Below are positions 37,809-47,226 of a stretch of DNA of 64,000 nucleotides, one piece after another. Each line of letters starts with the position of its first letter. Within the stretch, counting starts at the first letter, position 1. The stretch is from Nocardioides alcanivorans (GTDB taxonomy: Bacteria > Actinomycetota > Actinomycetes > Propionibacteriales > Nocardioidaceae), in contig NZ_JAKGRW010000016.1 in NCBI RefSeq assembly GCF_021555175.1, positions 52,955 to 116,954 on the forward strand. The letters run 5' to 3'. The translations under genes were made by a program, and so were the position numbers. The notes beneath the pieces are model-generated. The model did not search any database, was not told the origin of the DNA, and saw only the letters and a list, made by a program, of their open reading frames with translations.

Positions 37809-39138
37809 TCAGGCACCCAGCATCATCTGGCCACAGACCCGCACCACGTTGCCGTTGACGGCGGTGGAGGCCGGGCTGGCGTACCAGGAGATGGTCTCGG
37901 CGACGTCGACGGGAAGTCCGCCCTGGCTCATGGCGTTGAGCCGCTGGCCGACCTCGCGAGTGGCGAACGGCACCGCTGCCGTCATCTGCGTGATGATGAA
38001 ACCAGGGGCGACGGCGTTGATGGTGATGCCGTTGGCGAGCTCGCTCGCGAGCGAGTCGACGAAGCCGATCACGCCGGCCTTGGAAGCTGCGTAGTTGGTC
38101 TGCCCGACGTTGCCTGCGATACCGGCGATGGAGGCGACACCGATGATGCGCCCGTTGTCGTTGATGGCTCCCGCCTCCAGAAGAGCGCGGGTGATGAGTT
38201 CCGGAGCGGTGAGGTTGACCGCAATCACTGACGACCAGCGGTCCTCGGCCATGTTGGCGAGCTTCTTGTCGCGGGTGATGCCGGCGTTGTGGACGACGAT
38301 GTCGACTGCGCCATGCTTCTCCGTGACATGGTGAGCGATGCGCTGCGGCGCGTCGGCGTGGGTGATGTCGAGGGTCAGGCTCTCGCCGTTCAGCTCCTTC
38401 ATGACCGACGCCAGCTCGCTCGCGGCCTGCGGCACGTCGATGCCCAGGATGGTCGCGCCGTCGCGGTGCAGCACCCGCGCGATCTGCTCGCCGATGCCGC
38501 GGCTGGCGCCGGTGACGATCGCGATCTTGCCGGCCAGCGGGCGCGCCCAGTCCACGGTCGGAGCGCTCTTGCTTCCCTGGGCGCCGATACGGACGACCTG
38601 GCCGGAGACGTAGGCCGACTTGGGCGAGAGCAGGAAGGCCAGGGTCGAGTCGACAGCGGCCTCTGCACCCTCGCTCACGTAGACCAGCTGGACGGTGGAG
38701 CCCTTGCCGATCTCCTTGCCCAGCGAACGGGTGAAGCCTTCGAGGGCACGTTGGGCCACGCGCTCGCCCCCTCGAGCTGCTCGGGCGGGGTCCCGAGCAC
38801 GACGACTCGCGCGCACGTCTCGAGCTGCCGCATCAACGGCGTGAAGAACTGTTGCAGCGCCACGAGGTCGGCACTGCTGGTGAGTCCGGTGGCGTCGAAG
38901 ACGAGCCCCTTGGCGCGCTCGCCCTCGTTGAGTGCATCGGCATACGTGACGCCGAGGCCCTCGAGCTGTCCGGGAAGCAGGTCACGGAGGCGGCCGTGGC
39001 CGCCGAGCACGACGGTGCCGGAGACGAGGGAGCCCCGTCCTGCCAGCGCTCGAGCGGGGTCGGGTTGGGCAGTCCGAGGTTCTTGACCAGCATCTTGCCG
39101 ATCGGGTTCTTCGTGAAGGCCTGGTAGCGGTCGCTCAT
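37809..39138 (-). CDS. fabG4: FabG4-type 3-oxoacyl-thioester reductase (frame broken twice)
   Basis: 443 residues corrected, the length of the high-molecular-weight FabG4 class. A flavodoxin-like N-terminal domain ([16 protein letters not shown]...[17 protein letters not shown]) precedes an NAD(H)-dependent SDR domain with [21 protein letters not shown] and the catalytic NYAASKAGV. Two runs are short: GGG at 39028-39030 (repair gives [15 protein letters not shown]) and CCCCC at 38767-38771 (repair gives [15 protein letters not shown]). The ATG at 39138 matches the family N-terminus. The promoter faces fadA2 across about 200 bases with two palindromes. Confidence 0.86.
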
Positions 39139-39201
39139 CTGCATGTCCTCATCTGATGTCGCGGTTCCGGGGCCGTCCCGGAGGGTGCCTGTGTCGATCG
39201 T

Positions 39202-39217
39202 ATGCAACACGTTGTGT
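39202..39217. promoter_or_regulatory. KstR-like palindrome TGCAACACGTTG
   Basis: CAACacGTTG is an inverted repeat, and TGCAACACGTTGTG fits 7 of the 8 fixed positions of the mycobacterial KstR motif TNNAACNNGTTNNA (the last base is G). It lies 65 bases before fabG4 and 120 before fadA2. The same AACACGTT core occurs before the second mce operon. Confidence 0.45.
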
Positions 39218-39256
39218 AACTCGGAGTTAAGGTTTCGTGATCTCCGACTCATTCCT

Positions 39257-39270
39257 TTACTCATGAGTAA
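39257..39270. promoter_or_regulatory. Perfect palindrome TTACTCATGAGTAA
   Basis: 14-base perfect palindrome 68 bases before the fadA2 start, in the fabG4-fadA2 divergent promoter. Candidate operator for a TetR-family repressor, perhaps the one encoded 1.4 kb away. Confidence 0.5.
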
Positions 39271-39337
39271 CAACGGGGAAGGATAGTCGACAACGCCTCA
39301 CGCGCGAGCCCCATCCAGATCCAGGAGTGACATCACC

Positions 39338-40621
39338 ATGCAGGCAAGCACCCGCAGGGTCGCCATCATCGGCGGCAACCGCATCCCGTTCGCCCGGTCC
39401 AACAGCGTCTATGCCGACGCATCCAACCAGGAGATGCTCACGGCCGCCCTCGACGGCCTCGTCGAGCGATTCGGTCTCGAAGGCGAACAGCTCGGAGAGT
39501 TCGCCGCGGGCGCCGTGCTCAAGCACAGCCGTGACTTCAACCTCGCGCGCGAGGTCGTGCTGGGCTCCAAGCTCTCTGCCCGGACGCCCGCCTACGATCT
39601 CCAGCAGGCGTGCGGCACGGGTCTCCAGGCGGTCATCCAGGTCGCCAACAAGATTGCCCTCGGCCAGATCGAGGTCGGCGTCGCCGGCGGCTCCGACACC
39701 ACCTCCGACGCTCCGCTCGCCGTTGGCGAGAAGCTGCGCAAGAAGCTGATCAAGGTCAACCAGGCGCGTGACACCAAGAGTCGCCTCGCGGCGCTCGCCA
39801 AGATCCGTCCCGGTGACGTCTCGCTGGCGATCCCGCAGAACTCCGAGCCTCGCACCGGTCTCTCCATGGGCGACCACCAGGCGCTGACGGCCCTTGAGTG
39901 GGGTATCACCCGTGAGGCCCAGGACGAGTTGGCCGCCGCGTCGCACCAGAAGCTCGCGGCGTCGTACGAGGCCGGGTTCCAGGACGACCTCATCACGCCG
40001 TTCCGCGGTGTCGAGCGGGACAACAACCTGCGTCCGGACTCGACGGTGGAGAAGCTCGCCAAGCTCAAGCCGGTGTTCGGCAAGGGCGAGGCGGCCACGA
40101 TGACCGCGGGCAACTCCACTCCGCTCAGTGACGGTGCGTCCGTGGTGTTGCTCGCCTCCGAGGAATGGGCGAAGGAGCACGACCTGCCGGTGCTGGCCTA
40201 CCTCACGGCCTACGAGACCGCTGCCGTCGACTACGTCGGTGGCGACGAGGGCCTGCTCATGGCGCCGGCCTACGCCGTGGCGCAGATGCTGACCCGCGAG
40301 GGCCTGAGCCTGCAGGACTTCGACTTCTACGAGATCCACGAGGCCTTCGCCTCGCAGGTGCTCTCCACGCTCAAGGCTTGGGAGTCCCCGGTCTTCTGCA
40401 AGGAGCGCCTGGGGCTCGACGCCCCGCTCGGTGAGGTCGACCGCGACAAGCTCAACGTCAACGGCTCCTCGCTGGCGGCCGCGCACCCGTTCGCCGCCAC
40501 CGGTGGTCGCATCGTCCCGGTGCTGGCCAAGCTCCTGGCCGAGAAGGGATCCGGCCGTGGCCTGATCTCCATCTGCGCTGCCGGCGGTCAAGGGGTCGTG
40601 GCGATCCTCGAGCGTCCCTGA
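39338..40621 (+). CDS. fadA2: Acetyl-CoA C-acyltransferase (thiolase), FadA2-like
   Basis: 427 residues. Thiolase catalytic residues are clear: nucleophile in DLQQACGTGLQA (about residue 92), EIHEAFASQVLS, AAHPFAATGGR and the second cysteine in ICAAGGQGVV. It thiolyses 3-oxoacyl-CoA in beta-oxidation. The start ATG lies in ACCATGCAGGC with a weak AGGAGTGAC in front. Divergent from fabG4, as in mycobacteria, so both are likely under one regulator. The frame is intact. A terminator hairpin follows. Confidence 0.9.
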   Translation: MQASTRRVAIIGGNRIPFARSNSVYADASNQEMLTAALDGLVERFGLEGEQLGEFAAGAVLKHSRDFNLAREVVLGSKLSARTPAYDLQQACGTGLQAVIQVANKIALGQIEVGVAGGSDTTSDAPLAVGEKLRKKLIKVNQARDTKSRLAALAKIRPGDVSLAIPQNSEPRTGLSMGDHQALTALEWGITREAQDELAAASHQKLAASYEAGFQDDLITPFRGVERDNNLRPDSTVEKLAKLKPVFGKGEAATMTAGNSTPLSDGASVVLLASEEWAKEHDLPVLAYLTAYETAAVDYVGGDEGLLMAPAYAVAQMLTREGLSLQDFDFYEIHEAFASQVLSTLKAWESPVFCKERLGLDAPLGEVDRDKLNVNGSSLAAAHPFAATGGRIVPVLAKLLAEKGSGRGLISICAAGGQGVVAILERP

Positions 40622-40633
40622 TCGATGCTGAAC

Positions 40634-40666
40634 CAGCCGGTCGGACCCGTCGGGTCCGACCGGCTG
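40634..40666. terminator. Bidirectional terminator between fadA2 and tetR
   Basis: CAGCCGGTCGGACCC, loop GTC, and its exact complement: a perfect 15-bp stem between convergent genes, followed by TTGCATTG. Confidence 0.85.
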
Positions 40667-40688
40667 TTGCATTGTCGGCTCCGCAGCC

Positions 40689-41360
40689 TCAGCCGCGGGC
40701 GAGCGTCAGGCTGCTGAGCACGAGGTACTCGCGGACCCGGTCCGTCGAGAGCGACTTGGTGGTGGGGATGCCCGGCGCTGCCTCGCTGATGAACAGCCCC
40801 ACCCGGGCCAGTTGCAGGGCCCCGAGCCCGGAGGCATACATGTAGTTCGCGAGTACGTCGGTGTCGGCGATGGTGAACTTGCCGGCCGCCACCCCCGCCT
40901 CGAGCGTCGCCTTCAAGATCGCGAGACAACCCGCGATCGACCGCCCCAGCCGGAAGAGGGCTGCCTCGGAGATCTCGTCGAAGAGCTCTGGGCCCGGTCG
41001 TCGCATCAGCATCTGGGCGCACTCCACGAACGCCGGGTGTGCGACGCCGTAGTCGACGAACGTGCCGACGGTGCTGATCAGACGCTCCTCGGGGTCGCCG
41101 TCGCTGATGGCCGACATGCGCGCCATCAGCTCGTCGAGATAGCCGACCAGCGTCAATGCGAAGAGTTCCTCCTTGCCGGAGAAGTGTCGATAGATGATCG
41201 CGCGATTGGTGCCGACCAACTTCGCGATGTCGTCGATGTGTACGTCGCGCACGCCGCGCTCGTCGAAGAGGGTGCGGGTGGCGAGGAGGATCTCCTTCTC
41301 GCGCTTGCGGCGGCGGGTCGCAGCGGCGGAACGGCGTCCGTCCACGGGGGCCTCAGTCAT
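40689..41360 (-). CDS. TetR-family transcriptional regulator
   Basis: 223 residues. The N-terminal helix-turn-helix (IDDIAKLVGTNRAIIYRHFSGKEEL) follows a basic arm. The C-terminal ligand domain is helical (FVDYGVAHPAFVECAQMLMRRPG...). Divergent from the DNA glycosylase and convergent with the thiolase, it is a good candidate to control the fabG4/fadA2 promoters. Its own promoter region holds GTGCAAC TCACT GTCGCAC (near 41379), a near-palindrome that may be an autoregulatory site. The inducer is probably an acyl-CoA or lipid, by context only. Confidence 0.87.
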   Translation of the reverse strand: MTEAPVDGRRSAAATRRRKREKEILLATRTLFDERGVRDVHIDDIAKLVGTNRAIIYRHFSGKEELFALTLVGYLDELMARMSAISDGDPEERLISTVGTFVDYGVAHPAFVECAQMLMRRPGPELFDEISEAALFRLGRSIAGCLAILKATLEAGVAAGKFTIADTDVLANYMYASGLGALQLARVGLFISEAAPGIPTTKSLSTDRVREYLVLSSLTLARG

Positions 41361-41468
41361 GACGGCATGCTACGCGATGTGCAACTCACTGTCGCACGTC
41401 ATGTGGACACGTGTTCGCCGACGGACCGCAGCGCTGGCGGGAGGCGCTGAGCTGTCGGGAGCACCTCC

Positions 41469-41474
41469 TAGGGT
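41469..41474 (+). promoter_or_regulatory. -10 box TAGGGT, leaderless
   Basis: TAGGGT seven bases before the ATG at 41482 of the DNA glycosylase. Confidence 0.6.
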
Positions 41475-41481
41475 GGTCCCC

Positions 41482-42404
41482 ATGGCCGGCCGACCGCTCG
41501 AACGCACCTGGGTGCCCGACTGGCCCGTGCCGGTGGGCCAGGTGCTCGCACCGCTTCGTCGCGGAGCCGGCGACCCGACGTACGCAGTGACCCCGACGGT
41601 GCGCACTGGCGTGCCGCACTCACCCCGGCGGGACCGGGGACGCTCCGCATCGACGTCGATGCCGCCGCCGGCACGGTGCGTGGATGCGGGTGGGGCGCGG
41701 GCGCGGCGTGGTTGCTCGACGGTCTGCCCGACCTGCTGGGGGCGGCCGATGACTGGAGCGACTTCCGGGAGTTGCATCCACTCGTCTCACAGGCGCGGCG
41801 CGCCCATCCCCATTGGCGGATGGGCAGGACCGGGCTCCTCCACGATGCGCTCCTGCCTGCGATCCTCGAGCAGAAGGTGACGGGACAGGAGGCCTTCACC
41901 GGCTACCGCCGCCTCGTCCGAGGATTCGGCTGCCGCGCCCCGGGCCCGGACGACGGTCCGCCGTTGTGGTGCCCGCCCACGCCCGAGGCCGTGGCGACGA
42001 TCCCGAGCTGGGAATGGTTGCGGCTCCCGGTGGATCCGGCCCGCTCGCGCGCGGCGGTCACTGCCGCGCGTTCGGCCGCTGCCCTGCAGCGGGGCCTGTC
42101 GTCGGGGAGCGAGGTGCTCGACAGGCGACTGCGTTCACTGCCGGGCGTCGGCGTCTGGACGAGCGCGGAGACGCGGGCGCGGGCGTTGGGGGACCCCGAT
42201 GCCGTGAGCTTCGGCGACTTCCACGTTGCCAAGGACGTCGGTTGGGCATTGACCGGCCGCCCCGTCGACGATGCCGCGATGGAGGAGCTCCTGGAGCCGT
42301 GGCGGGGTCATCGGCGCCGGGTCACGGTCCTGCTGGCCCTCGCCGGCGGAAGGCGTCCCCGGCGCGGGCCACGGATGGCGCCGAGGCATCACCTCCCGCG
42401 CTGA
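41482..42404 (+). CDS. DNA-3-methyladenine glycosylase II family (frame broken once)
   Basis: 307 residues corrected. HhH-GPD base-excision glycosylase: LEQKVTGQEAFTGYRRLV, the helix-hairpin-helix RSLPGVGVWTSAETRARAL, and the catalytic aspartate in VSFGDFHVAKDVG. The N-terminal AlkA-like domain includes LTPAGPGTLRIDVDAAAGTV. The N-terminal 37 residues and the remainder lie in different frames; adding one C to CCCC at 41591-41594 gives YAVTPDGAHWRAALTP. Start by leaderless promoter. It removes alkylated purines from DNA. It stands alone ahead of the first mce operon. Confidence 0.85.
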
Positions 42405-42532
42405 GGTTCGTTCATCGAGATGACAGGTCTGCACCTCGATCTGTGGCAGAGTGCCGTTGCGGATGTGACGTAACTAACGTTTACTACATGCGTTGCACCT
42501 TTGGTCGACGACCGCGAGGAGAAGCGATAGCC

Positions 42533-43377
42533 ATGGCAGCACAGGCGGGAGGCGGCGTGTCGAACAGCCTTGCTGGCCGGGTCACCACCGACCTCGTCGG
42601 CCGTGGCCGCAGCGGCTTGGAGACCGCCGGGGCGATGATCGTCCTGGGCATCGAAGCGTTGGTCGTCGCGGTCCGCGACATCGCCACGCGCAAGTTCTCC
42701 TGGTCGGAGTTCTTGCTGCAGGCCTGGTTCATGAGCCGGGTCTCGGTGCTGCCGACCATCCTCGTGGCGATCCCGTTCGGGATCATCGTCTCGATCCAGA
42801 TCGGTGGCGTCGCCGGCCAGATCGGTGCGCAGAGCTTCTCCGGGGCAGTCAACGGCATCGGCGTGCTGCGCCAGGGCGCGCCACTCGTCACGTCGATCAT
42901 GATCGCCGGTGCCGTCGGCGCCGCCATCACCTCGGACCTCGGCGCCCGCACCATCCGCGAAGAGGTCGACGCGCTCAAGGTGATGGGCATCAATCCCGTG
43001 CAGCGCCTGGTCGCGCCGCGTGTGGTCGCTGCGCTGGTCGTCGCCTTCTTCCTCAACGTGGTCGTCGCGGTGACCTCGATCATCACCGGATACACCCTCA
43101 ACGTGGGCGGAGGCGCGGTCAGCTCCGGCACCTACATCTCCGCATTCGTGTCCTTCGCGCAGCCGACGGACCTCTTCCTGGCCAGCTTCAAGGCGGTGAT
43201 CTTCGGCTTCATCGCCACCATCGTGGCCTGCCACAAGGGGCTGACCGCCAACGGCGGCCCGAAGGGGTGGCCGACGCGGTCAACGAGGCCGTCGTCATCA
43301 GCATCATCTCGCTGGCCGTCGTCAACGTCGCGCTGACCCAGGCCTACGTCATGTTGGCCCCAGCCAGGATTGCGTGA
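42533..43377 (+). CDS. yrbEA: YrbE/MlaE-type Mce permease A, operon 1 (frame broken once)
   Basis: 281 residues corrected. Membrane permease of a Mce lipid-import ABC system, five to six helices, with the family loop IREEVDALKVMGINPVQRLV that docks the ATPase. One G added to GGGG at about 43264-43267 gives GGPKGVADAVNEAVVIS and the normal C-terminal helix. The ATG at 42533 has GAGGAG about ten bases before it. It opens an eight-gene operon. The 128 bases in front contain GTAACTAACGTTTACTAC but no clear -10/-35 pair. The MlaF-type ATPase is not encoded in this window. Confidence 0.88.
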
Positions 43378-43386
43378 GGGGCGACG

Positions 43387-44205
43387 ATGGCCAAGGTCAC
43401 CAGCGGACTGCAGAACAACCTGATCAGGTTCGGCGACTTCGCCTGGTTCTCCTGGACCGCGTTCGCGGGTGCCCAGTTCACCTTGCGGCGCTACTACAAG
43501 GAGGTCCTGCGACAACTGGCTGACATCTCCTGGGGCACCGGCGCGCTCCTGGTCGGCGGTGGCACGGTCGGCGTGATGGTGCTGCTCTCACTCTCCGCCG
43601 GCACGTCGCTGGGCATCGAAGGATTCAACGGCCTGGAGTTGCTCGGACTCGCTCCACTCACTGGCTTCGTCTCGGCCGGCGTCAACACCCGGGAGCTGGC
43701 ACCACTCGTGGCGGCGCTGGCCCTCGGCGGTCAGGTCGGGTGCAGGTTCACCGCCCAGATCGGGTCGATGCGGATCTCCGAGGAGATCGATGCGCTCGAG
43801 GTGATGGCGGTCGAGCCGATGCGCTACCTCGTGACCACCCGGGTGCTGGCAGCGCTGATGGCGATCATGCCGCTCTACCTGATCGGCCTGCTCGGTGCCT
43901 ACGCAGCGTCGGAGTTTGCCGTCGTGGTGCTCTTCGACCAGTCACGTGGCACCTACGAGCACTACTTCTATTCGTTCATCGACGCCCGGGACATCTTCTA
44001 CTCGTGCGTCAAGATCTTCATCTTCGCGATCCTGGTGGCCCTCATCCACTGCTGGTACGGATACCGCGCCGGGAGCGGTCCCCAGGGAGTGGGAGAGGCG
44101 ACCGGCAGGGCGATCCGCGCCAGCATCGTCGCGGTGGTGGTCTGCGACATGATCCTCACCCTGGTCTTCTGGGGATCCGATCCGGGCTTCAGGGTGGCCG
44201 GCTGA
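43387..44205 (+). CDS. yrbEB: YrbE/MlaE-type Mce permease B, operon 1
   Basis: 272 residues, second permease half. An N-terminal cytoplasmic stretch (FAWFSWTAFAGAQFTLRRYYKE) precedes the helices; the ATPase-contact loop is ISEEIDALEVMAVEPMRYLV. The C-terminal motif HCWYGYRAGSGPQGVGEATG is typical of YrbEB. It starts nine bases after yrbEA and overlaps mceA by one base (TGATG), so coupled translation is expected. The frame is intact. Confidence 0.9.
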   Translation: MAKVTSGLQNNLIRFGDFAWFSWTAFAGAQFTLRRYYKEVLRQLADISWGTGALLVGGGTVGVMVLLSLSAGTSLGIEGFNGLELLGLAPLTGFVSAGVNTRELAPLVAALALGGQVGCRFTAQIGSMRISEEIDALEVMAVEPMRYLVTTRVLAALMAIMPLYLIGLLGAYAASEFAVVVLFDQSRGTYEHYFYSFIDARDIFYSCVKIFIFAILVALIHCWYGYRAGSGPQGVGEATGRAIRASIVAVVVCDMILTLVFWGSDPGFRVAG

Positions 44206-45224
44206 TGAGCGCCTCCAAGCAGGTCCAGACGCTGCGGGCCGGCGTCATCGTCGTCGTGCTCCTGGCCCTCCTCGCGTTGTTGCTCGCCTACTCGTTCGGC
44301 AGGTTCGACGACAACGTCGAGGTCACGGCGAAGCTCGACACCGCAGGCGGCGCCCTCGAGAAGGGCGCCGAGGTGAAGCTGGACGGCGTGGTCGTCGGCA
44401 CGGTCCGTTCGATCGACCCCGCCAGCAAGGGCATCGAGCTCAAGCTCGACATCGATCCCGAGGTCGCCGAGCGGGTGCCGGCCAATGCCACGGTCCGGGT
44501 GCTGCCGATCAGCATCTTCGGCGCGGCCTACGTCGAACTGCTGCGTCCCGACAGGGCCGAGGGTCATGTGAAGGCCCGGACGGTCCTCCACCAGGACACC
44601 TCGGCGACGACGATCGAGCTGGGCGACCTGCTCGAGGAGACCCAGGCACTCGTCGACGCCCTCGGCCCGGCCGAGCTCGCCACGGCGCTCGAGACCTTCG
44701 CCGCCACCCTCGACGGACGCGGCGAGGAGATCGGCGAGATGGTCGAGACGGCCGAGCGTGCGGTCGCGCGGCTGGATCCCCTGATGCCCCTCATCAGGCA
44801 GGACCTGAGGCTTGCCACGGTCACGGCCGTCACGATCAGCGAGATGACCCCCAACATGTTCACCGCCCTGCGCGGCCTGGTGGCCGTCAGCCAGACCCTG
44901 ATCGACCGGGAGGACGCCTTCCAGAAGGTGTTGGCCCGCTTCGACAAGGCCGGCAGCGGTGTGGAGGAGGTCGTGAGCAGGAACGACAGGGCACTGCGCG
45001 AGGGCATCCCCTACATCCGCCGGGTCGTGAGCGCGATGTACGTGGCGAGGGGCGACGTACCCCGCACGTTCGCCGCGGTCACCGCCCTGGCCTCGGGTGC
45101 CCTTCCTGCGCTGCAGTTCGGTCCCTACATGCGCATCGATGCCGACATCCGGTTGAGCGACGAGCGCAACTACGGGCCCGGCGACTGCCCCAGCTACGGC
45201 GGCCTGCGCGGAAGGGGGTGCTGA
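44205..45224 (+). CDS. mceA: MceA, operon 1
   Basis: 339 residues. One N-terminal membrane helix (AGVIVVVLLALLALLLAYSF) precedes an MCE/MlaD domain (residues about 38-115, LDTAGGALEKGAEVKLDGVV) and a long helical region forming the shuttle tunnel. The C-terminus ends ...SYGGLRGRGC. In actinobacteria, MceA-F assemble as a hetero-hexameric lipid conduit across the cell envelope. No frame problem. mceB follows after one base. Confidence 0.88.
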   Translation: MSASKQVQTLRAGVIVVVLLALLALLLAYSFGRFDDNVEVTAKLDTAGGALEKGAEVKLDGVVVGTVRSIDPASKGIELKLDIDPEVAERVPANATVRVLPISIFGAAYVELLRPDRAEGHVKARTVLHQDTSATTIELGDLLEETQALVDALGPAELATALETFAATLDGRGEEIGEMVETAERAVARLDPLMPLIRQDLRLATVTAVTISEMTPNMFTALRGLVAVSQTLIDREDAFQKVLARFDKAGSGVEEVVSRNDRALREGIPYIRRVVSAMYVARGDVPRTFAAVTALASGALPALQFGPYMRIDADIRLSDERNYGPGDCPSYGGLRGRGC

Positions 45225-45225
45225 C

Positions 45226-46253
45226 ATGGAGAAGGGGGTCAAGGCGATCGCCGTCAAGTTCGGCATCTTCGCCCTCGTCGCCATCCTGGGTTTCATCGCG
45301 CTCTACAACACGATGACCAACGACGTCGGGGGAGACCAGCACACCCTCAAGGCAGAGTTCGAGAACGTCAGTGGCCTGAGACAGGGCGACGACGTACGCA
45401 TCTCCGGGGTGAAGGTCGGCCGGGTGGAGAAGGTCGAGACCTATGAGGCCGACGGGACGCGTCGAGCCCGGGTGACCATGCGGGTCCAGAAGGACCAGGC
45501 GATCAGCGACACCACCCACGTGACGATGCGCTACCAGAACCTGCTGGGCCAGAAGTACCTCGCCCTGACCCCGGGCAACAAGCCGGGGACCAAGCTGAAG
45601 GACGGCGAGACCATCAGGATCGGTCGGACCAGCCCGGGCTTCGACCTGACGGCCCTGCTCAACGGGTTCGAGCCGCTCTTCAACGTGCTCTCACCGGACG
45701 ACATGAACACGCTGGCCGAGAACATCGTCTCCGTCCTGCAGGGGAGTCCGGCAGTGTCGAGCTCCTGCTCTCCCAGACCGCTGACTTCACGACCTTCCTC
45801 GCTGATCGTGACGAGGTCTTCGACGAGGTGGTCTCCAACCTGGCGCCGGTGGTCGACAACCTCGCCAGCAACTCCGAGCAGTTCGACACGGCACTGGTGG
45901 AGCTCCGCAGGCTGATGCGCGGACTCAACGAAGGAAGTGACGAGTTCTTCGGGGCGCTCAGCGGCATCCGGGGCAACCTCGACGCCACCACCGAGCTCAT
46001 CGGGGACCTGCGCCCGTCGGTGTCGGCGAGCATTGCTCGGATCCGGGAGCTGGGAGACACCGTCAGGCGCGGTACGCCGGTGATCACCGATGCGCTCGAC
46101 GTCCTGCCCCTGATGGTGGGGGCCTTCGTCCGCTCGATGTCCTACGGAAGTCATCTGCAGGTCTACAACTGCTCACTCGGGCTCAGGCTGATCGGCGAGA
46201 AGCCCGTGTGGATCGGCAGCCCGAACGGGCTCCACTCGGAGGCGTGCTCGTGA
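45226..46253 (+). CDS. mceB: MceB, operon 1 (frame broken once)
   Basis: 342 residues corrected. Membrane helix FGIFALVAILGFIALYNTM, then an MCE domain (FENVSGLRQGDDVRISGVKV). The Mce-typical FDLTALLNGFEPLFNVLSPD and a helical needle region follow. The GGGG run at 45741-45744 lacks one G; with it the protein continues VLQGESGSVELLLSQTADFT. It ends in SPNGLHSEACS, whose stop overlaps the mceC GTG. Part of the lipid conduit with the neighbouring Mce subunits. Confidence 0.86.
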
Positions 46254-47226
46254 AGATCGCAAAGACTCCGGCTGGATACCGCCGGGTGGGCGTGATCGGC
46301 GTCGCGGTGCTGGCGCTGGTCGCCGGGTTGATCGCGGCGACGTCCACCTTCCCGTTCGGGAAGAACACCTACACCGCCGAGCTCGAGCACACCGCCGGGT
46401 TGCGGGTGGGGGAAGAGGTCCAGGTGGCCGGCGTCGGCGTGGGCGACGTCACCAAGATCGAGTTGGACGGCAAGTCCGTCATCGTCGAGTTCACCGTCGA
46501 CAACGACATCCGCCTCGGACGGGACACGACCGCCGAGGTCAAGGTGGCCACGCTGCTGGGAACCCACTTCCTGCTGATCAATCCACAGGGGGCGGTGAGC
46601 TCGACGACGAGCGTGTGCCGCTGGCCCAGACGAGGGTCCCGTTCAACCTCCAGGACGTGATCAACGAGACCGGCGACCTTGCCGCGGAGCTGGACGTCGA
46701 CCTGATCAGTACGTCGCTCAACGAGGTGGCGCGGACCCTCAGCGCCAGCAGCGAGGAGTTCCTGCCCGCACTCGAGGGCATCTCGGAGCTCTCGAAGGTG
46801 TTGGCCCGCCACTCCGAGGACATCGGCACCCTGCTCGAGTCGACCAGCACGTTCAGCGACCAGCTGGCGGCCAACACCGAGGACATCACCGGGCTGATGC
46901 GACAGTCCAACATCTTGATGACCGCACTGCTGGCCAGGCGTCAGGACCTCCACGCGATGCTGGTCGACTTGAAGTCGCTGGGTGAGGAGCTGACCACGCT
47001 CTTCGAGGACAACCGCGGCAAGGTCGGCCCGATGCTGAACGCCCTCAACGACACGATCGACCTCTTCACCGACAACCACGAGATCCTCGGCCAGGTCGCC
47101 GAGTTGCTCGGACCCACGGCCCGCTACTTCGCCAACGCGACCGGCGCAGGCTCCTGGCTCGACCAGTACATGCCGGAGGCGACACCCGACGGGGTCCGAT
47201 GCCTGCAGGAGGGGAACTGCCGATGA
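46250..47226 (+). CDS. mceC: MceC, operon 1 (frame broken once)
   Basis: 325 residues corrected. Membrane helix GVIGVAVLALVAGLIAATS, MCE domain (LEHTAGLRVGEEVQVAGVGV...TLLGTHFLLINPQG) and helical remainder. Adding one G to GGGGG at 46588-46592 gives NPQGGGELDDERVPLAQ. I took the GTG at 46250, which overlaps the mceB stop (GTGA); another GTG six bases earlier is possible. The C-terminal two-cysteine end CLQEGNCR recalls the cysteine-ended Mce subunits. Confidence 0.85.

Noticed and set aside
42405..42532. A KstR-like operator in front of mce operon 1
   Set aside because: GTAACTAACGTTTAC has AAC and GTT words but not the two-base spacing of the motif, so I do not call a site.
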